DNA from: Dolomedes plantarius
Taxonomy: Eukaryota; Arthropoda; Arachnida; Araneae; Dolomedidae
NCBI GenBank assembly: GCA_907164885.2
Contig: OU015490.1
Location: 229,686,391-229,750,390, forward strand
Direction: 5' to 3'
Length of the DNA: 64,000 bases
A program made the translations under genes and the position numbers. The number at the start of each line of letters is the position of its first letter. Position 1 is the first letter of the stretch. Below the pieces are notes generated by a model that was not told where the DNA came from, did not search any database, and saw nothing but the letters and a program-made list of their open reading frames with translations. Below are positions 47,228 to 60,260 of this stretch, piece by piece.

Positions 47228-48833
47228 TGTATATGCACCATTAGGGGCGCACTCCCTCGTTCTGTCTTCATATTTGCCTTCTTCTCACACTCTCCATCCC
47301 CGACTTCATTAATGTTTGAACCGTTGACCTCTTGCATGTGTGGTTCACTTTATCTTTCATAAAATCTCCCTTTCTCCTCCTTAGTGCTAAAATCTCTTTG
47401 GTTCCCGCTGTGCAGTATCCCTTCTTTCGCCTTTTTCCATCTTATCAATGGCCTTTCTATTCTACTTACAAGGTGCGCTCTTCTTAGAAAATGGGTTTTT
47501 AACTCTCCTTGGTCCCTTATTTCAAAATAAAATGTCAACACCCCAAGAACAAATTACAACATTACGAATTTACAATTACAATCTTGTGCAGTGCATAAAT
47601 TTCATTAACGTACAGAAAACGAACTCAGACAGAGGCTCTGAGTAATTGATTAACTTCTTATAACTCTCAGAACATATTTATGCTTTTTGCAAATCGTTAT
47701 CATCTTTATTACAGTTTTAAAGAATTCATCTACAAAAAACATTTCACCGAAAGAAAAACGATATTTTCACCAAATTTGTCACCAATCATTATTTGTTCTG
47801 TTATTTATTAGTGCCATTCGAATTCAGTGAAAGCAACTCTTTTTTGCAAAAAAAATGCGGATCAAAATACAAAAGTTACATAAATATCGTGATCAGTAGT
47901 GGTTTTAAAGGAAATATTTACAAAATTCGGGATCATATTACATATTTCTGTTTAATCTTTTGTATAGTAGTAAATAAGTAAGATAAAAAACTATAAATAT
48001 TTTATTAGGGTTTGTTTATGACAAAGTAATATTGAATTTTTCATATTTGTGGTATAACCATTAAGATGAGTTCACAATACAAAAAAAGCTATTTAATGAA
48101 AGTTTAATTCCTATGGAAATGCAAATTATATAATCTTCTGAAAATTGCCTTATAATCACAAGAAGTTAGAAATGAATTTAACTGAATTTCAATGATGATA
48201 TATGCTAACATTGTTTTAATTCCTTGAAATTCTTTACAGAATTAAATTTAAATATTGCTGGTTGTGATCTGTATCAAGAAGGCGATTGTGCTGAGTAAAA
48301 ATTTATAAAGTTGCTATAAATAAATTTTTGCATTAGTGTAATTTATTCTGAAAAGAAATATTTCAGTTTAACTTTGCTTAGTTTCTGCCTCTTACACTTA
48401 AACACGAACCTGCCATATCTTGTGTCAAGAATCGTGTTATTTATTTATTTTCAAATTTTCATATTTTAGCAATTTTTATTTTGGAAGGAAAATAACTTCT
48501 TCGAACCCCTATCTGAGAAATAACTATTCCATTGAATTTTTAAAATGGCCTGAATAATATTTCACGCACAAAAGAACAACAATCTTATTGTCTAGCGCAT
48601 GCAAAATGCATCGCAAAAGAGGAATTAGATCGTTGGAATGTATGATAGGATTTCATCTTTTATGCAATAAAATTGTTCTGTCGAAAAGAATTTTTTGGGG
48701 GTCGCTGTAATATTTTTTTAAAAAATGTGGTATTTTTAGAATTTAGACGGACAAGGTAGTAAATAATTTTAAATTTCTATTTAATTCACAGGTATTCAGC
48801 TAAAAATTTACATTAATGTGCTATTTTTACAGA
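47228..48833. other. intergenic DNA, no supported gene
   Basis: The first 300 bp are pyrimidine-rich; the remainder is AT-rich. No coding motif or repeat structure recognised. Confidence 0.45.
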
Positions 48834-49030
48834 GTCAAGTCAGGGAAATCGTATATGTTAGCTCGTCGGGAATCGATACCTAGGGGGCTCGGTTCGAGTC
48901 CCAACATGCGCTACTGAATTCTATTCTGTCGACTCCAGGAATGGTCCCGTTATATATTTAGAATTGTACGAACTCCTCAGATGTCGCCACTTAGAGAGTT
49001 TGGACTAAAGTGACACGTCAAGTCAGGGAA
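48834..49030 (+). mobile_element. tRNA-derived SINE with 14-bp target duplication
   Basis: The direct repeat GTCAAGTCAGGGAA flanks the insert exactly (48834-48847 and 49017-49030). The 169-bp insert has an A-box-like TAGCTCGTCGGG (about 48859) and a perfect B-box GGTTCGAGTCC (about 48891), so it is a polymerase III-type SINE on the plus strand. No A-rich tail is obvious. Confidence 0.88.
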
Positions 49031-49072
49031 TAATATTTAAAAAATTGTAGTTTCAATATTATAATATTATTA

Positions 49073-50539
49073 TATTTAAAAACATAGAAAAGTACATTTA
49101 CAAGACAGCATAATTATACCTGTATTGTATAGTAAATTTTTGACATACAGATAGTTTACTGTTCGCTTAAAAGGCTATTTTGCATTAACGGACTGTACGT
49201 ATTGTCAATTTTTCTAAATGGTAAGACAGCTGAAATTCAAAGCACGAATGACATACCTGTGACATGCCTTTTGGTTAGTCTCAGCACTGAAAAATAATCT
49301 TAGAACATTATTTTGAGGACATCAATTATAATGACGGTACAGGGGGTGATGTTGGTTCACTTATACGTGCTCTCATCACAAGGGATCAACAATATTACGA
49401 TGCAGAACAGACCAATGTCGAAAGCAATAATGTCTTCCATATCGGAGGAAGAAAAACCTTTCACCTCATCAAGAAAATAAAATTATAAAATATTGAAAAA
49501 TATATTAATGTGTGGTATTGAACTATTATTTTACAATCCTGAGGATAAAGCATGGTATTGTACCGCGGAGTTTTAATCAGAAAAAAAAATTGTCCCGTTG
49601 GCTGGTGGGCAATGTTTTATCCTGACCATGCTTATTCTAAAAAAGTGTATAAACGGAAATATAACAGATATTGCTATGTTATTGCAGCTTTCAACAACAA
49701 AAGACAGTGACTGATTTTGAGCTTAATTTTGAGGTCAGTCTCGAAGGGCTAGGATGGTTCAATATGAATTTTACAATGCGAACACTTTAGCATAGCTAAT
49801 ATGCGAGATGGTGCATATACAAGCCTTTTAAATTTAAAATGCATATTTCAATTTCCGCGTAGGTCTTATAGTGTTACTTTTGAAAAATGTGAATGAGAAT
49901 GTCTCTTGAAATAGGATCTGCATCCCGTTTTAGTTTTTTTCAATAAATACCTTAAATTAATGATAAAAACTTTACATTATTTCATTTTTTTTCAACATTA
50001 AATTATTTCATTTTGTAAAAGATTTATTACATAATATAGGTATAAATAAATGAAGACCTTATTTGAATAGTGGTCCAATTCCATTCTTGTTCATTTTGGG
50101 ATACATAGCCTTAAAGTCTAATGATTGCTGAGAAATGACTGCTGAAGTCTGATTTGTAATGCTCTCTGTTGGCAGCAGAAATAAGCCGGAGGTGTACCAG
50201 TTTGAAAATAAGATAGAAATGACTTCTATGAACATGAAAGTGAGGCTAGTTTCTTTTTTTTTTAAGTGAAGTTGGACCACTATCCAAATAAGGCCTCAAA
50301 ATAATGTTCTAAGATTATTTTTCAGTGCTGAGACAAACCAAAAGGCATGTCACAGGTATGTCATTGGTGCCTTGAATTTGAGCTGTCTTACCATTTAGAG
50401 AAATTGACAATACGTACAGTCCGTTAATGCAAAATAGCCTTTTAAGCGAACAGTAAACTATTTGTATGTCAAAAATTTACTATACAATACAGGTATAATT
50501 ATGCTGTCTTGTAAATATACTTTTCTATGTTTTTAAATA
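49073..50539. mobile_element. TTAA-flanked non-autonomous element with ~240-bp inverted repeats
   Basis: The two ends are long inverted repeats: 49080-49320 (AAACATAGAAAAGTACATTT ... TTAGAACATTATTTTGAGG) and 50291-50532, its near-exact complement. TTAA lies at both borders (49076-49079 and 50533-50536). The 970-bp centre has no frame I can recognise; the 73-codon minus frame at 50059-50280 has no motif. TTAA flanks suggest mobilisation by a piggyBac-type transposase, but the ends do not resemble either piggyBac in this window. Confidence 0.88.
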
Positions 50540-51125
50540 AAAGGCTTGTTTACCTAGTTTTCAATTACAGTAGTATAGAATTGTCATTTCTTTTCTGATA
50601 TCTCAATATGACTAAAATAATTTATTTCCCCTACGTATACGCCACGAGATGGCGCCTTTGTTATCACAAGTGTTGATTTTTAGTATTTTTGCTTCATGTG
50701 CGTTGCAGGACATCGATGGCGTAGGATGTCAATGTGTCATCCGTCAATAAAGAATTGTGTTACTGATTGAAAATTGCATATGTTTTGTTCTTCCCAACAC
50801 CCTTATGAAGTTGTTTTAATAAGTAAGGAATATACTAATTCCTTACTTATTGAATAGTTACCTTTGTTTCATAACGCACACCGTATCGATATTTTTACCA
50901 TTAGAAACACAAAAAACTTTAATTTCCGTACTAACTGATACATTCGATTTCAGTTGTGAGGTAAGTTTATACTAATCATCAAATCAATTTTTTAAATTAT
51001 TATTTGTGCGTTTTGACGTAGACGACACCGTCTTCCCAATCACCATTATTTCTGTGGTTATTTAAATTTCATTCTGTGTCTGTGGTGCATTTTATCATAT
51101 GTTAGTTTGCTTCATCAATTTTAAA
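50540..51125. other. intergenic DNA with a possible LTR or SINE tail
   Basis: A less AT-rich patch at about 50630-50810 (GCCACGAGATGGCGCC..., CAATAAAGAATTG, TTGTTCTTCCCAACACCC) looks like a retroelement end. I found no partner sequence. Confidence 0.4.
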
Positions 51126-51648
51126 AGTGCGATATTTATATAGAATAAAATTGGATATCCTTCTTATTTCTCATTTTTTCTCTTTACACACCAATAGGTT
51201 ATTTAACATATTTTTGCTATCCCAAAAAAATTTATTTCAGGCTGATCTCATTCAATATATTAGCAATAGAGTCCAAAATTATTACTTTAATGATGTTTGA
51301 ATAGTCTGCGATTATCTGACGTATTAATGGTATAATAGTATATTTGTTATAATAATTATTAAATGTTACTTTTATAATTAAAATATTTGTTAAATCATGT
51401 GTTTAAATAAGCATGTTGTAATCAATACGATTTATATTTTTTACGCACAGATAAAATTGGAGGTCCATCTAATTTCTCAATTATCCTTCTTCCAGTCACC
51501 TTTTTTACTTTAAACCACAGTTATATAATATTTTGATCATATCCCAAACAAATTTGCCTGAGGCTGATCTCATTCAATATATTAGTAATAGACTCCAAAC
51601 TAATTACTTTAATTATGTTTGAAGAGTTTACGATTATCTAACGTACTA

Positions 51649-52951
51649 CAGAAGGTCGTTCGCACTCTATGGAAACGATTTTGTAAATTTTTTTTGGCGT
51701 TTGCATCTTGAGATAAATATTTGGCAACTTCAGAATAATTGGCTGCTATTGTTTTGCTTTGATTGGAATGTAAAATAAAAGATTTATTTTGAAAATGGCT
51801 CCTAAAATTGATAGATCGCTCGAAGGTTACGTAACTTCACTTTCCGGGGAGCAGTATTCGTATAAAAAAATTATAAAGCGATGTAAATATTTCGTATATG
51901 GCATTTCAAAAATAGGTATATATAATATATTAAATTTGAAAGACAAACCGCCTAACTGAAAGTAAATATGAAAACATGACCACTAAACCTCATTCTAAGA
52001 CTGTTCGAACGCAGGTAAATACGAAGAAAGTTAAGTCTCTGATCCTAAAAGAAAATACGCCGACTGAAAGATCCATTGCATCGAAACTAAGATTGTATTC
52101 TGGAACTGTAAGTAAAATCATTCATAAATATTTGAAGTTTAAAAAGATGTTTAAACCTAAAGTTCATCTGCTTTTGCCAAGGCATATTGCTGAAAGAAAA
52201 ACAAATTGTAGAAAATTATATGAAAAACACCTAGCTGCTGAAAAATGAAAATTTTTGGTAACACTTGATGTGACATGGGTGTATTTAAGTGACTGTAGTA
52301 AAAAAAAAAAACAATTTTCTATTGCTCAACTGACGGGAATGACCGTATGAAATGGCTACGTCAGTGTACAGAATAGTTCTCAAAGGTGTCCATGATAGTA
52401 GCAGGATTTTGTTACAACGATAAATTAAAAATAAACAAATCTCAAGTAAAGCCAAAATAAATTCACTCCACTATCAGCAGAATATTTTAGAACCAATTTT
52501 TGAAAAAGAAATTCCAGCCTTATATGGAACGGACATTGATAAAGTTAAGCCTCTTATGGACAAAGCCTCTAGTCACACGTCTAAATCAACTACCTCTTAT
52601 TTAGCAAAGAAATAATCAGAAACAGGAATAAAATGTATCCCATTAAATGAAATACCTGTAAAATTACCAGACTCTTCTCCTATGGACTTTTGCGATTTCG
52701 ATTTTTAATACGAGCATTAGAAAAACGGCATCTAAGAACACGGAACGGACTTCGGAAAACGGTTGAAGAGGAATGAGGTAAAACTGACATGACAGTACTA
52801 AGTAAAAATATACTTTCATGGAAAATTCGAGCTAGAGCTATTGTCAAGGACCATGGCTATCAGATAGAAGCAAATCACCGCATAAAATACGGCATTCATA
52901 CATAAAACTTAACTATCAAAATCATTTTCATAAAGTGCGAACGACCTTCTG
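51649..52951 (+). mobile_element. IS630/Tc1/mariner-type transposon inserted in the tandem array
   Basis: CAGAAGGTCGTTCGCACT at 51649 is mirrored by the complement of AGTGCGAACGACCTTCTG ending at 52951. TA flanks both sides (51647-51648, 52952-52953). The element is 1303 bp and contains one transposase relic. Confidence 0.93.
51976..52900 (+). pseudogene. IS630/Tc1/mariner-type transposase pseudogene
   Basis: 51976-52248 is open and encodes an N-terminal domain with a helix-turn-helix-like RSIASKLRLYSGTVSKII. It ends at a TGA after the segment HLAAEK. Then, with several stops and shifts, come LVTLDVTWVYLSD, MDKASSHTSKSTTSYLAKK with a probable catalytic Asp, LPDSSPMDFCDF, and a C-terminal NILSWKIRARAIVKDHGYQI near 52810-52870. 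The order of motifs fits a Tc1/mariner-like DDD transposase with wide spacing between the last two acidic residues. It is clearly inactive. Confidence 0.82.
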
Positions 52952-53400
52952 TATTAGTAGAGTAGTATATTAGTTATAATAGTTTACTGTTATACTTAAA
53001 AAAATTATAAATCTTGTGTTTAGAACGCGCATGTTGTAATCAATGTAGATTCATATGTTTACGCTGATATGCAATTGGGGGTTCTTCTTATTTGTCAATT
53101 ATCATTCTTTCAGTCATCTTTTTTACTTTAAAACCAAAGTTATTTAATATTTTGATCATATTGCAAACAAATTTGTTTAAGGCTGATATCATTAAATATA
53201 TTAGAAGTAGACTCCAAACTAATTATGTTAATTATGTTTGGATCGTTTACGAGTATCTGACGTACTTCTAGAATAATAGTATATTAGTTATAATCGTTAT
53301 TATAGGTTACTGTTAAATTTAATATACTTGATAAACCACGTTTTTAAACAAGCATGTTGTTTTCAATGTAGATTTATATTTTTTTACGCACATAGCTCGT

Positions 53401-53875
53401 GTATTATTATTGAATGAAGACTATTATCATTTTTAAATTTAATTCTGTTTACTTTTACGAATATATCAGCTTTTCACCTGAACATTTTAATACGGCGAAA
53501 CAAAATGATATAATAAATATCATCCTCACGGGATGCAACTTCCTGTACTTATCAATATGGCTTTACTTAAAAAAAATAAATTAGAAATGGGATTAATAAA
53601 ATGTTTTATGCTAATATGTGAATTATAATTAAGAAATACACGCTTATATATAAAAAAAACTTACCTAGAAGGGTTAATGCAAATTGGACACAAATTGATA
53701 TGCATACAGGTTTCGACGGAAAATGCAAAATATTCAAGTTTAGCGGCCCATGAGGGAACATGTGACGCTGCAGCACATCTTAACTGCGCAACTAGCTGGA
53801 TATTAAAGAGGAGCAATTTTGATTCCAGGTCATAAATTCTTAAAAATTTCATGCCGTGTACTCAGGTAGACAGTA
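53401..53875. other. AT-rich intergenic DNA
   Basis: No gene recognised. This may include the left end of the Tc1-like element that follows, but I could not find its inverted repeats. Confidence 0.45.
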
Positions 53876-53878
53876 CCT

Positions 53879-54910
53879 ATGCCTCGCATTCTGGTGCGCG
53901 AGCAATATGCGCAGATGCTAGAATTTGAGAGAGGATGTGTAGTTGAGCTCAAAGAAGCCGTTTGGTCTAATCGGCGAATCACTCGATATTTGTATAGGAA
54001 AGATGCCACTGTTAGACGATGTTGGCAGGAATGGATGATCCATGGCCGAACACAGCGTCAAGAAGGAAGCGGTCATCCTAGAGAACGACAGAACGTGAGG
54101 ACCGAACTATATTCAGAGCGGCACAGACAGTCCTAGACTAATCATCATCATTGATCATACGTGCAACTGGTGCTTCAGTGTCCTCAAGGACCATTCATAG
54201 GCAACTCAGAGAAAGGGGCTGAGCACGCGGCGCCACTTGCACCGCTTACCATTGACTTTTGTACACCGACAAGCCTGTTTGCAATGGTATCGAGCTCATT
54301 TGACCTGGAATGTAACTGACTGGAATAGAATTATCTTCAGTGATGAGTCCCGCTTCCAAATGAGCCCCGGTGACCAGTGAATACGTGTCTGGAGACGTCC
54401 CGGACAGCGGTAGGATACCAACATGAGTGTCTTCCGCCATACGTTCCGACAACTAGGAGTGATGATCTGGGGTGCCATTCCATTTCATAGCAGTGCCCTT
54501 TTGGTTGCCATTCGCGGCACACTTACGGCACAGCGGTACTTCGACGAAATTCTACACCCCGTTGTGTTTCCCTTCACATCATGCCATCCCGGGCTTTTAT
54601 TTCAGCAACATAATGCCCTCCTGCACACGGCGAGATATTCTACTACTCGTCTACGCGCTTGCCCAGCGCTACCTTGTCCAGCAAGTTCACCGGATCTGAC
54701 CCCAATTGAGCCCGTTTGGAGTATTATGGGCAGGGCCCTCCAACTAGCTCTGGATTCTGCCTATCTGAAGTGCGAATTGGACAGAATTTAGCATGACATT
54801 TGGCATGATATTTAGCATAATATTGGGGGACATCCGAAACCTTTATCAATCAATGCCAAGCCGGATAACTTCTTGCATAGGGGCCAGAGGTGGACCCACG
54901 CGTTATTGAC
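53879..54910 (+). pseudogene. Tc1-like transposase pseudogene, catalytic Asp lost
   Basis: 53879-54136 encodes MPRILVREQYAQMLEFERGC and a helix-turn-helix region (VWSNRRITRYLYRKDATVRR), similar to the N-terminus of the 36.5-kb copy. The middle is frameshifted: GASVSSRTIHRQLRERG, then a segment around 54300-54345 with the first Asp in IIFSDESRF. 54423-54791 has LGVMIWGAIP, FQQHNALLHTA, where the second catalytic Asp is His, and SPDLTPIEPVW with the Glu. The Asp(His)-Glu spacing is 32 residues, as in the 13.8- and 36.5-kb copies. Stops follow before the end of the domain. Terminal repeats were not found. Confidence 0.87.
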
Positions 54911-55007
54911 TTTTTAACTTTGTGAAGCTCTTTTTCTTGAATAAATCATCCAGTTTTTCTCAAATTGTAATCATTTGTTTTCCTGTACATGTACATCACA
55001 TACGCAG

Positions 55008-56349
<1,342 letters not shown>

Positions 56350-56420
56350 GCAATAGTTCAGTGGTTACGTTTCTGTTAGGAGATACCTACAATGAGATAT
56401 AAGATTCAGACCCTAAGTCA
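56350..56420 (+). mobile_element. possible tRNA-like SINE head or tRNA relic
   Basis: An A-box-like TAGTTCAGTGGTTA (about 56353) and a B-box-like AGATTCAGACCC (about 56404) lie about 50 nt apart, as in a decayed tRNA gene. Secondary structure is not preserved by eye. Confidence 0.4.
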
Positions 56421-56774
56421 TTCTTCTTCCAAAATATAGAAAATATGACCATGTTGAAAATTTTCCAGTGTTAACTGAGCATCAAAATAACAATGCTATT
56501 ACGATATCATTAAATAAAATTACCATTAATAAAAGGATTCATTTGTCATTGAGTACTTCTGTAACGAATTCACCTTTTACATTGCTTGTGTTTATGAATT
56601 TTTGTCTTTAAGAGTGATCATGACTGGAGTCAGGAACGAATAAATTATCTCTGGATTTCTGCACAAATAGCCCAACCACATCTATGATTGGTCGAAAATC
56701 ATTCAATTTATGTTCGATGTTTTTGTACTGACCTAGTCTTGATAATATTTTCTTTCTTTTAAAATATACGTGAC

Positions 56775-56922
56775 TTAGTGGCGCACCCAGGGGGTAGGTC
56801 AAGGGGCTCTTTCCCCCTCTAAAGAAATAGAAATTGCATTAGGAATATTGAATTTGCATTATAAAGATTTTTATCGGTTCAGCTCGGCCCCCTCGAAGAT
56901 TAAATCCTGGGTGCGTTAGTGG
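56775..56922. mobile_element. small MITE with 7-bp direct repeats
   Basis: A 134-bp element (56782-56915) begins CGCACCCAGG and ends CCTGGGTGCG, a perfect 10-bp inverted repeat. TTAGTGG flanks both sides (56775-56781, 56916-56922). The duplication size is near that of hAT elements, but the superfamily is not certain. Confidence 0.8.
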
Positions 56923-57237
56923 CGTGACTGATGACTGAACCGAACCTTTCATTATAGACAACCTCTGATAATATCAAAACCACTAAACTGCTGTACCATG
57001 TCAAAAAAGTATTTATATTTAATTGGGGGCTTATATAAGTACCCTATCATTCACATCGATGCTGTTAATCTAAAAAAAATTAACATGGTTGCAGCAGAAA
57101 TTAAACCCACCGTATTAGACCCAAATTATCAAAATATTAGACACTGCATTACCCTGTCTTTCAAGTGAAATTGGGTTCTTCCGTGGCAACACCCTCTTGC
57201 ACTTCTGTCAAGTCATTTCTGTAAAGATTTTGCACCT

Positions 57238-57429
57238 TAAGGGCCTGTTCACATAGGAGTCCGTTGCTTTGCGTTAAGGAAAAGATGACGTTGAGGTAAA
57301 AATAAACCAATCATAGGCGTTAAAAATGTCATTGCTAATCGTTTGGAGGCATATGATTGGTTTATTTTCGTCTCAACGTCATCTTTTCCTTAACGCAATG
57401 CAACGGACTCCTATGTGAACAGGCCATAA
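57238..57429. mobile_element. foldback MITE of PIF/Harbinger type
   Basis: The element at 57241-57426 starts GGGCCTGTTCACATAGGAGT. The complement of its right end reads GGCCTGTTCACATAGGAGTC, and the inverted match runs for about 75 bp (through GCGTTAAGGAAAAGATGACG). TAA flanks both sides (57238-57240, 57427-57429), the 3-bp target duplication of PIF/Harbinger elements. It has no coding capacity. Confidence 0.92.
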
Positions 57430-58971
57430 CCCTTCAGCGGACGCGCCAATTCTTGGAACACCATGCGCGCGTGGCACAAAGTGCAACGTCTCTTTAAACC
57501 TTGATTATTCTTTTTGTAATTTTTTTTTTCAAATTGGGAATAATAATTCTGCGTTTTATGACAAGATATAAAATCTTTATAATATTGAGATATATTTATA
57601 ATTAAAGGCCAAAGAAAGCAGATATAATCGCATTACTTCAAAAGTATCCGATTTATTGGATCCAAGGACAGCTTACAAATTGATTCCTATCATGTCCAAA
57701 AACCTAAAAAACAATGAGATTGTACATCTTTGAGATATGCGGGATACCGTGTTGATCGACTACATCAACTCCTGCATTTGTCGTACTGTAATCCAGTATA
57801 ATCAACAGATTACCAAGATTAAATCACAACTAACAATGAAAGGAAATGAAGGTCACGTACAAGGGTCAAAAAGTAAGACCTGCATTAGAAAGGGTGTAGC
57901 TATAAATTGAAACTACTTGGAACATTAAAACCTAGCATGTAAAAACAAGCCATTCAAAATTACTAAACTGTTGCACTCTGTGTACGGGCGCGTGCGCTGT
58001 AGGGTTAAACAACAGAGTTGAAACAGGAATCCGATCCATCTCCCAAGATATCCTTTACCAATATCCTAAACGTTGAACTACTGGCACACATCAATAATGA
58101 ACCTCAAAATCTTACACATAAATGAGTTTAATTGTCTAGCCTAAACTTTTAATTGTTTTAGATCGTTCAATCCACTTTGAAAGTCCTATCTTTTGTAAAT
58201 TGCATATCATTTATTCATTCCTATGACATTTTCAAGTTTTAAACACACCTCGTTAAACTGACATTTATCTAAGTATAAACTCCCGTACAAACGTGGAATT
58301 TCAAGAGTTTCAGAAAATAAAATTTGAGAAACTGCCAATGAACGCTTTTCAAATGCACTCCGCTCTAAAGTTTTGATCCCCTTTTACACTGCTTCCGTGA
58401 TTGTTTCCAGATGGGGTAGACCGAAATGAGATAATGTCTTGCTTACACAGCATTGCGTGTTGCATTGTTACAGCCTCGCGCTCAAACACACAAGGGGTAT
58501 CACGTGAAAGTTCTATTTGCAAGTTAACCTCAGAAACGTTTAAATGTGCTTGGAATAACGGAAAGAGGCGTTCTATCTCTATGAGTACAAATTATTTCGA
58601 ATATATACTGAACGTGAAACAAGTAGTTTAAGGGGCCTTTTAATTATTAACGTTGTTTGGACATATAGGCGTGTGAGGTTCGTCATGCATGCAATTCAAA
58701 GGGAAAATATTTTTAGAGAAAATAAATTACTATTTAAGTGCAAACGCTTGCTTGAAATTTAAAGCAACGCTTTTTAGTGTTCAGATTAAAGGATGAATTT
58801 AGTTTATCTGTAACATTCGTTAATATACCAATTTTTCGGACCATAATACGTAACGGACGATGACACGCGTATTAAATTTATGGGAGGATTTATAGAAAAG
58901 TATATTTTGTTACGTATATAACGATATTTTCAATTTGTTACTTATTAAAAATAAAAAAAGTATAATAAATA

Positions 58972-58978
<7 letters not shown>
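57430..58978. other. intergenic DNA, no supported gene
   Basis: Mixed AT-rich sequence with a few less AT-rich patches (57440-57480, 57980-58010). The 76-codon frame at 58401-58631 has no recognisable motif. Confidence 0.45.

Positions 58979-59053
<75 letters not shown>
58979..59053. repeat. (TA)n microsatellite
   Basis: Pure TA tract of about 75 bp. Confidence 0.97.
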
Positions 59054-59055
<2 letters not shown>

Positions 59056-59247
59056 ATATAAAAATAATTTTTATATTAATTATCTGACTTGTCTATATTC
59101 CTATAAAACATAATTTATTCCATTTCTAATGATGATATAATAGCTCTTAAAGTTTGCAGTAGTTAATCCCTTCGTTCCCCTATAGACAGAGAAATATCCT
59201 GATAGACTTAGAACAGCCTCTGTCTAGGGAGACTGAACCGATAAGAA

Positions 59248-59529
59248 TCATCGGACACGCCCTAGTCCATGACGTAGCATAGCGTCATAAGGATTATTGC
59301 TTACACCAAGTCTTCTGCATATTCCCGATATAAAATGTGAACACGGCAAAAAGCCGCGCTCTTCATGATAATGATTGTACATATAATATGTCACACGGTC
59401 TAGCTCCCTTCCTATGGGGAAACTACGTATAAAACGACAATAAAACTGTGTTAACTCAATCGCTTGTTTACTGCGTCCCAAGAATTCCTTTACAGGTATT
59501 CCAGTCTGCTGTTCCAACGATGCCTATTG
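59248..59529 (-). other. unrecognised open frame in a GC-richer island
   Basis: A minus-strand frame of about 90 codons starts after a stop at about 59530 (SLEQQTGIPVKEFLGRS) and ends at 59248. It contains FYCRFIRSFPIGRELDRVTY and a Cys/His-containing stretch (RGFLPCSHFISGICRRLG). Base composition is clearly less AT-rich than its surroundings, unlike the chance frames elsewhere. I do not recognise the protein. It lies back to back with the frame at 59602. Confidence 0.3.
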
Positions 59530-59601
59530 CTACGATATTTCAAGCCGTCAGGACAGTAAAGGGGGCTAGAGAAAATGATTAAATTTTGTGGGACGCAGGC
59601 G

Positions 59602-59970
59602 ATGGCTGAAATTTATGAAAGACCGCCGTTCTTGGAAGAATGTGTTGTGTCTACCCGCCAACTTCCCTGTTAAACCGAAACGGGAGCTGGAATACAGATG
59701 GAGGATGACAGACAGCGTTTTAGGGGGTGTTAGTTCCGATGCAGTATTTCTACGGCCACTGCGACATCAATAATGTTTTTGCGTGTGAATACACTTGTTT
59801 TGAAAAGGACCAACCTTCTGATCGAACTGGATCCAAAAGTCTGGAAAGTTTACTATTTGTGTGCTACCTGTGGAATAATCAAAGAACAGTACGAGTCCGA
59901 TGTGTCTAGGATTAAAATACACGAAAGTGGACAATCTATGCTGATTTTTTTGCCGCTTCGAGAAATGTGA
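59602..59970 (+). pseudogene. unrecognised frame with two in-frame stops
   Basis: An ATG at 59602 opens MAEIYERPPFLEECVVSTRQ. TAA occurs in the same frame near 59671 and TAG near 59733. After them the same frame stays open to 59970, with MFLRVNTLVLKRTNLLIELD and a CATCGII segment. Read through, it would be about 120 residues. It could be a decayed gene of a mobile element or of viral origin, or a chance frame; I have no family match. Confidence 0.28.
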
Positions 59971-60206
59971 AATATTCCAGTGAAATCTGCACAAAAACTT
60001 TACATAAGGAGTAAATTTTTTTTTATTATTTTTTTTTTTCGTTCAAGGAAGTGGTGAATCATTACGTGAGTAATTTTTCTTTCTTTATTAAGTCATAAAT
60101 AAATGTGGATAGGAATTTTTTTTAATTGAATAATGAATAATTTTAACAAATGGTTTATATCTCAATATGCTGTAGTTTTATGATGGTTTATAACTGAATC
60201 TGCTTT
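59971..60206. other. AT-rich leader region upstream of a Gypsy gag
   Basis: No gene. TGGTGAATC at about 60051 could be a decayed primer-binding site of the downstream retroelement, which would place its 5' LTR upstream; I could not delimit that LTR. Confidence 0.35.
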
Positions 60207-60260
60207 ATGTGTAAATATTTTGGAATTTGTATATTAATATTGTATATTAATATTGTAACC

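Larger units (their letters stand above)
51126..53400. repeat. ~305-320-bp tandem array split by a transposon
   Basis: Units begin near 51128, 51431, 53050 and 53371 (the last partial). Each contains GGCTGATCTCATTCAATATA (or a variant), GACTCCAAACTAATTA, TTACGATTATCTGACGTA, AATAGTATATTAGTTATAAT and AAGCATGTTGTAATCAAT in order. The second unit is interrupted at 51647 by a TA-flanked element and resumes at 52953. Confidence 0.88.
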
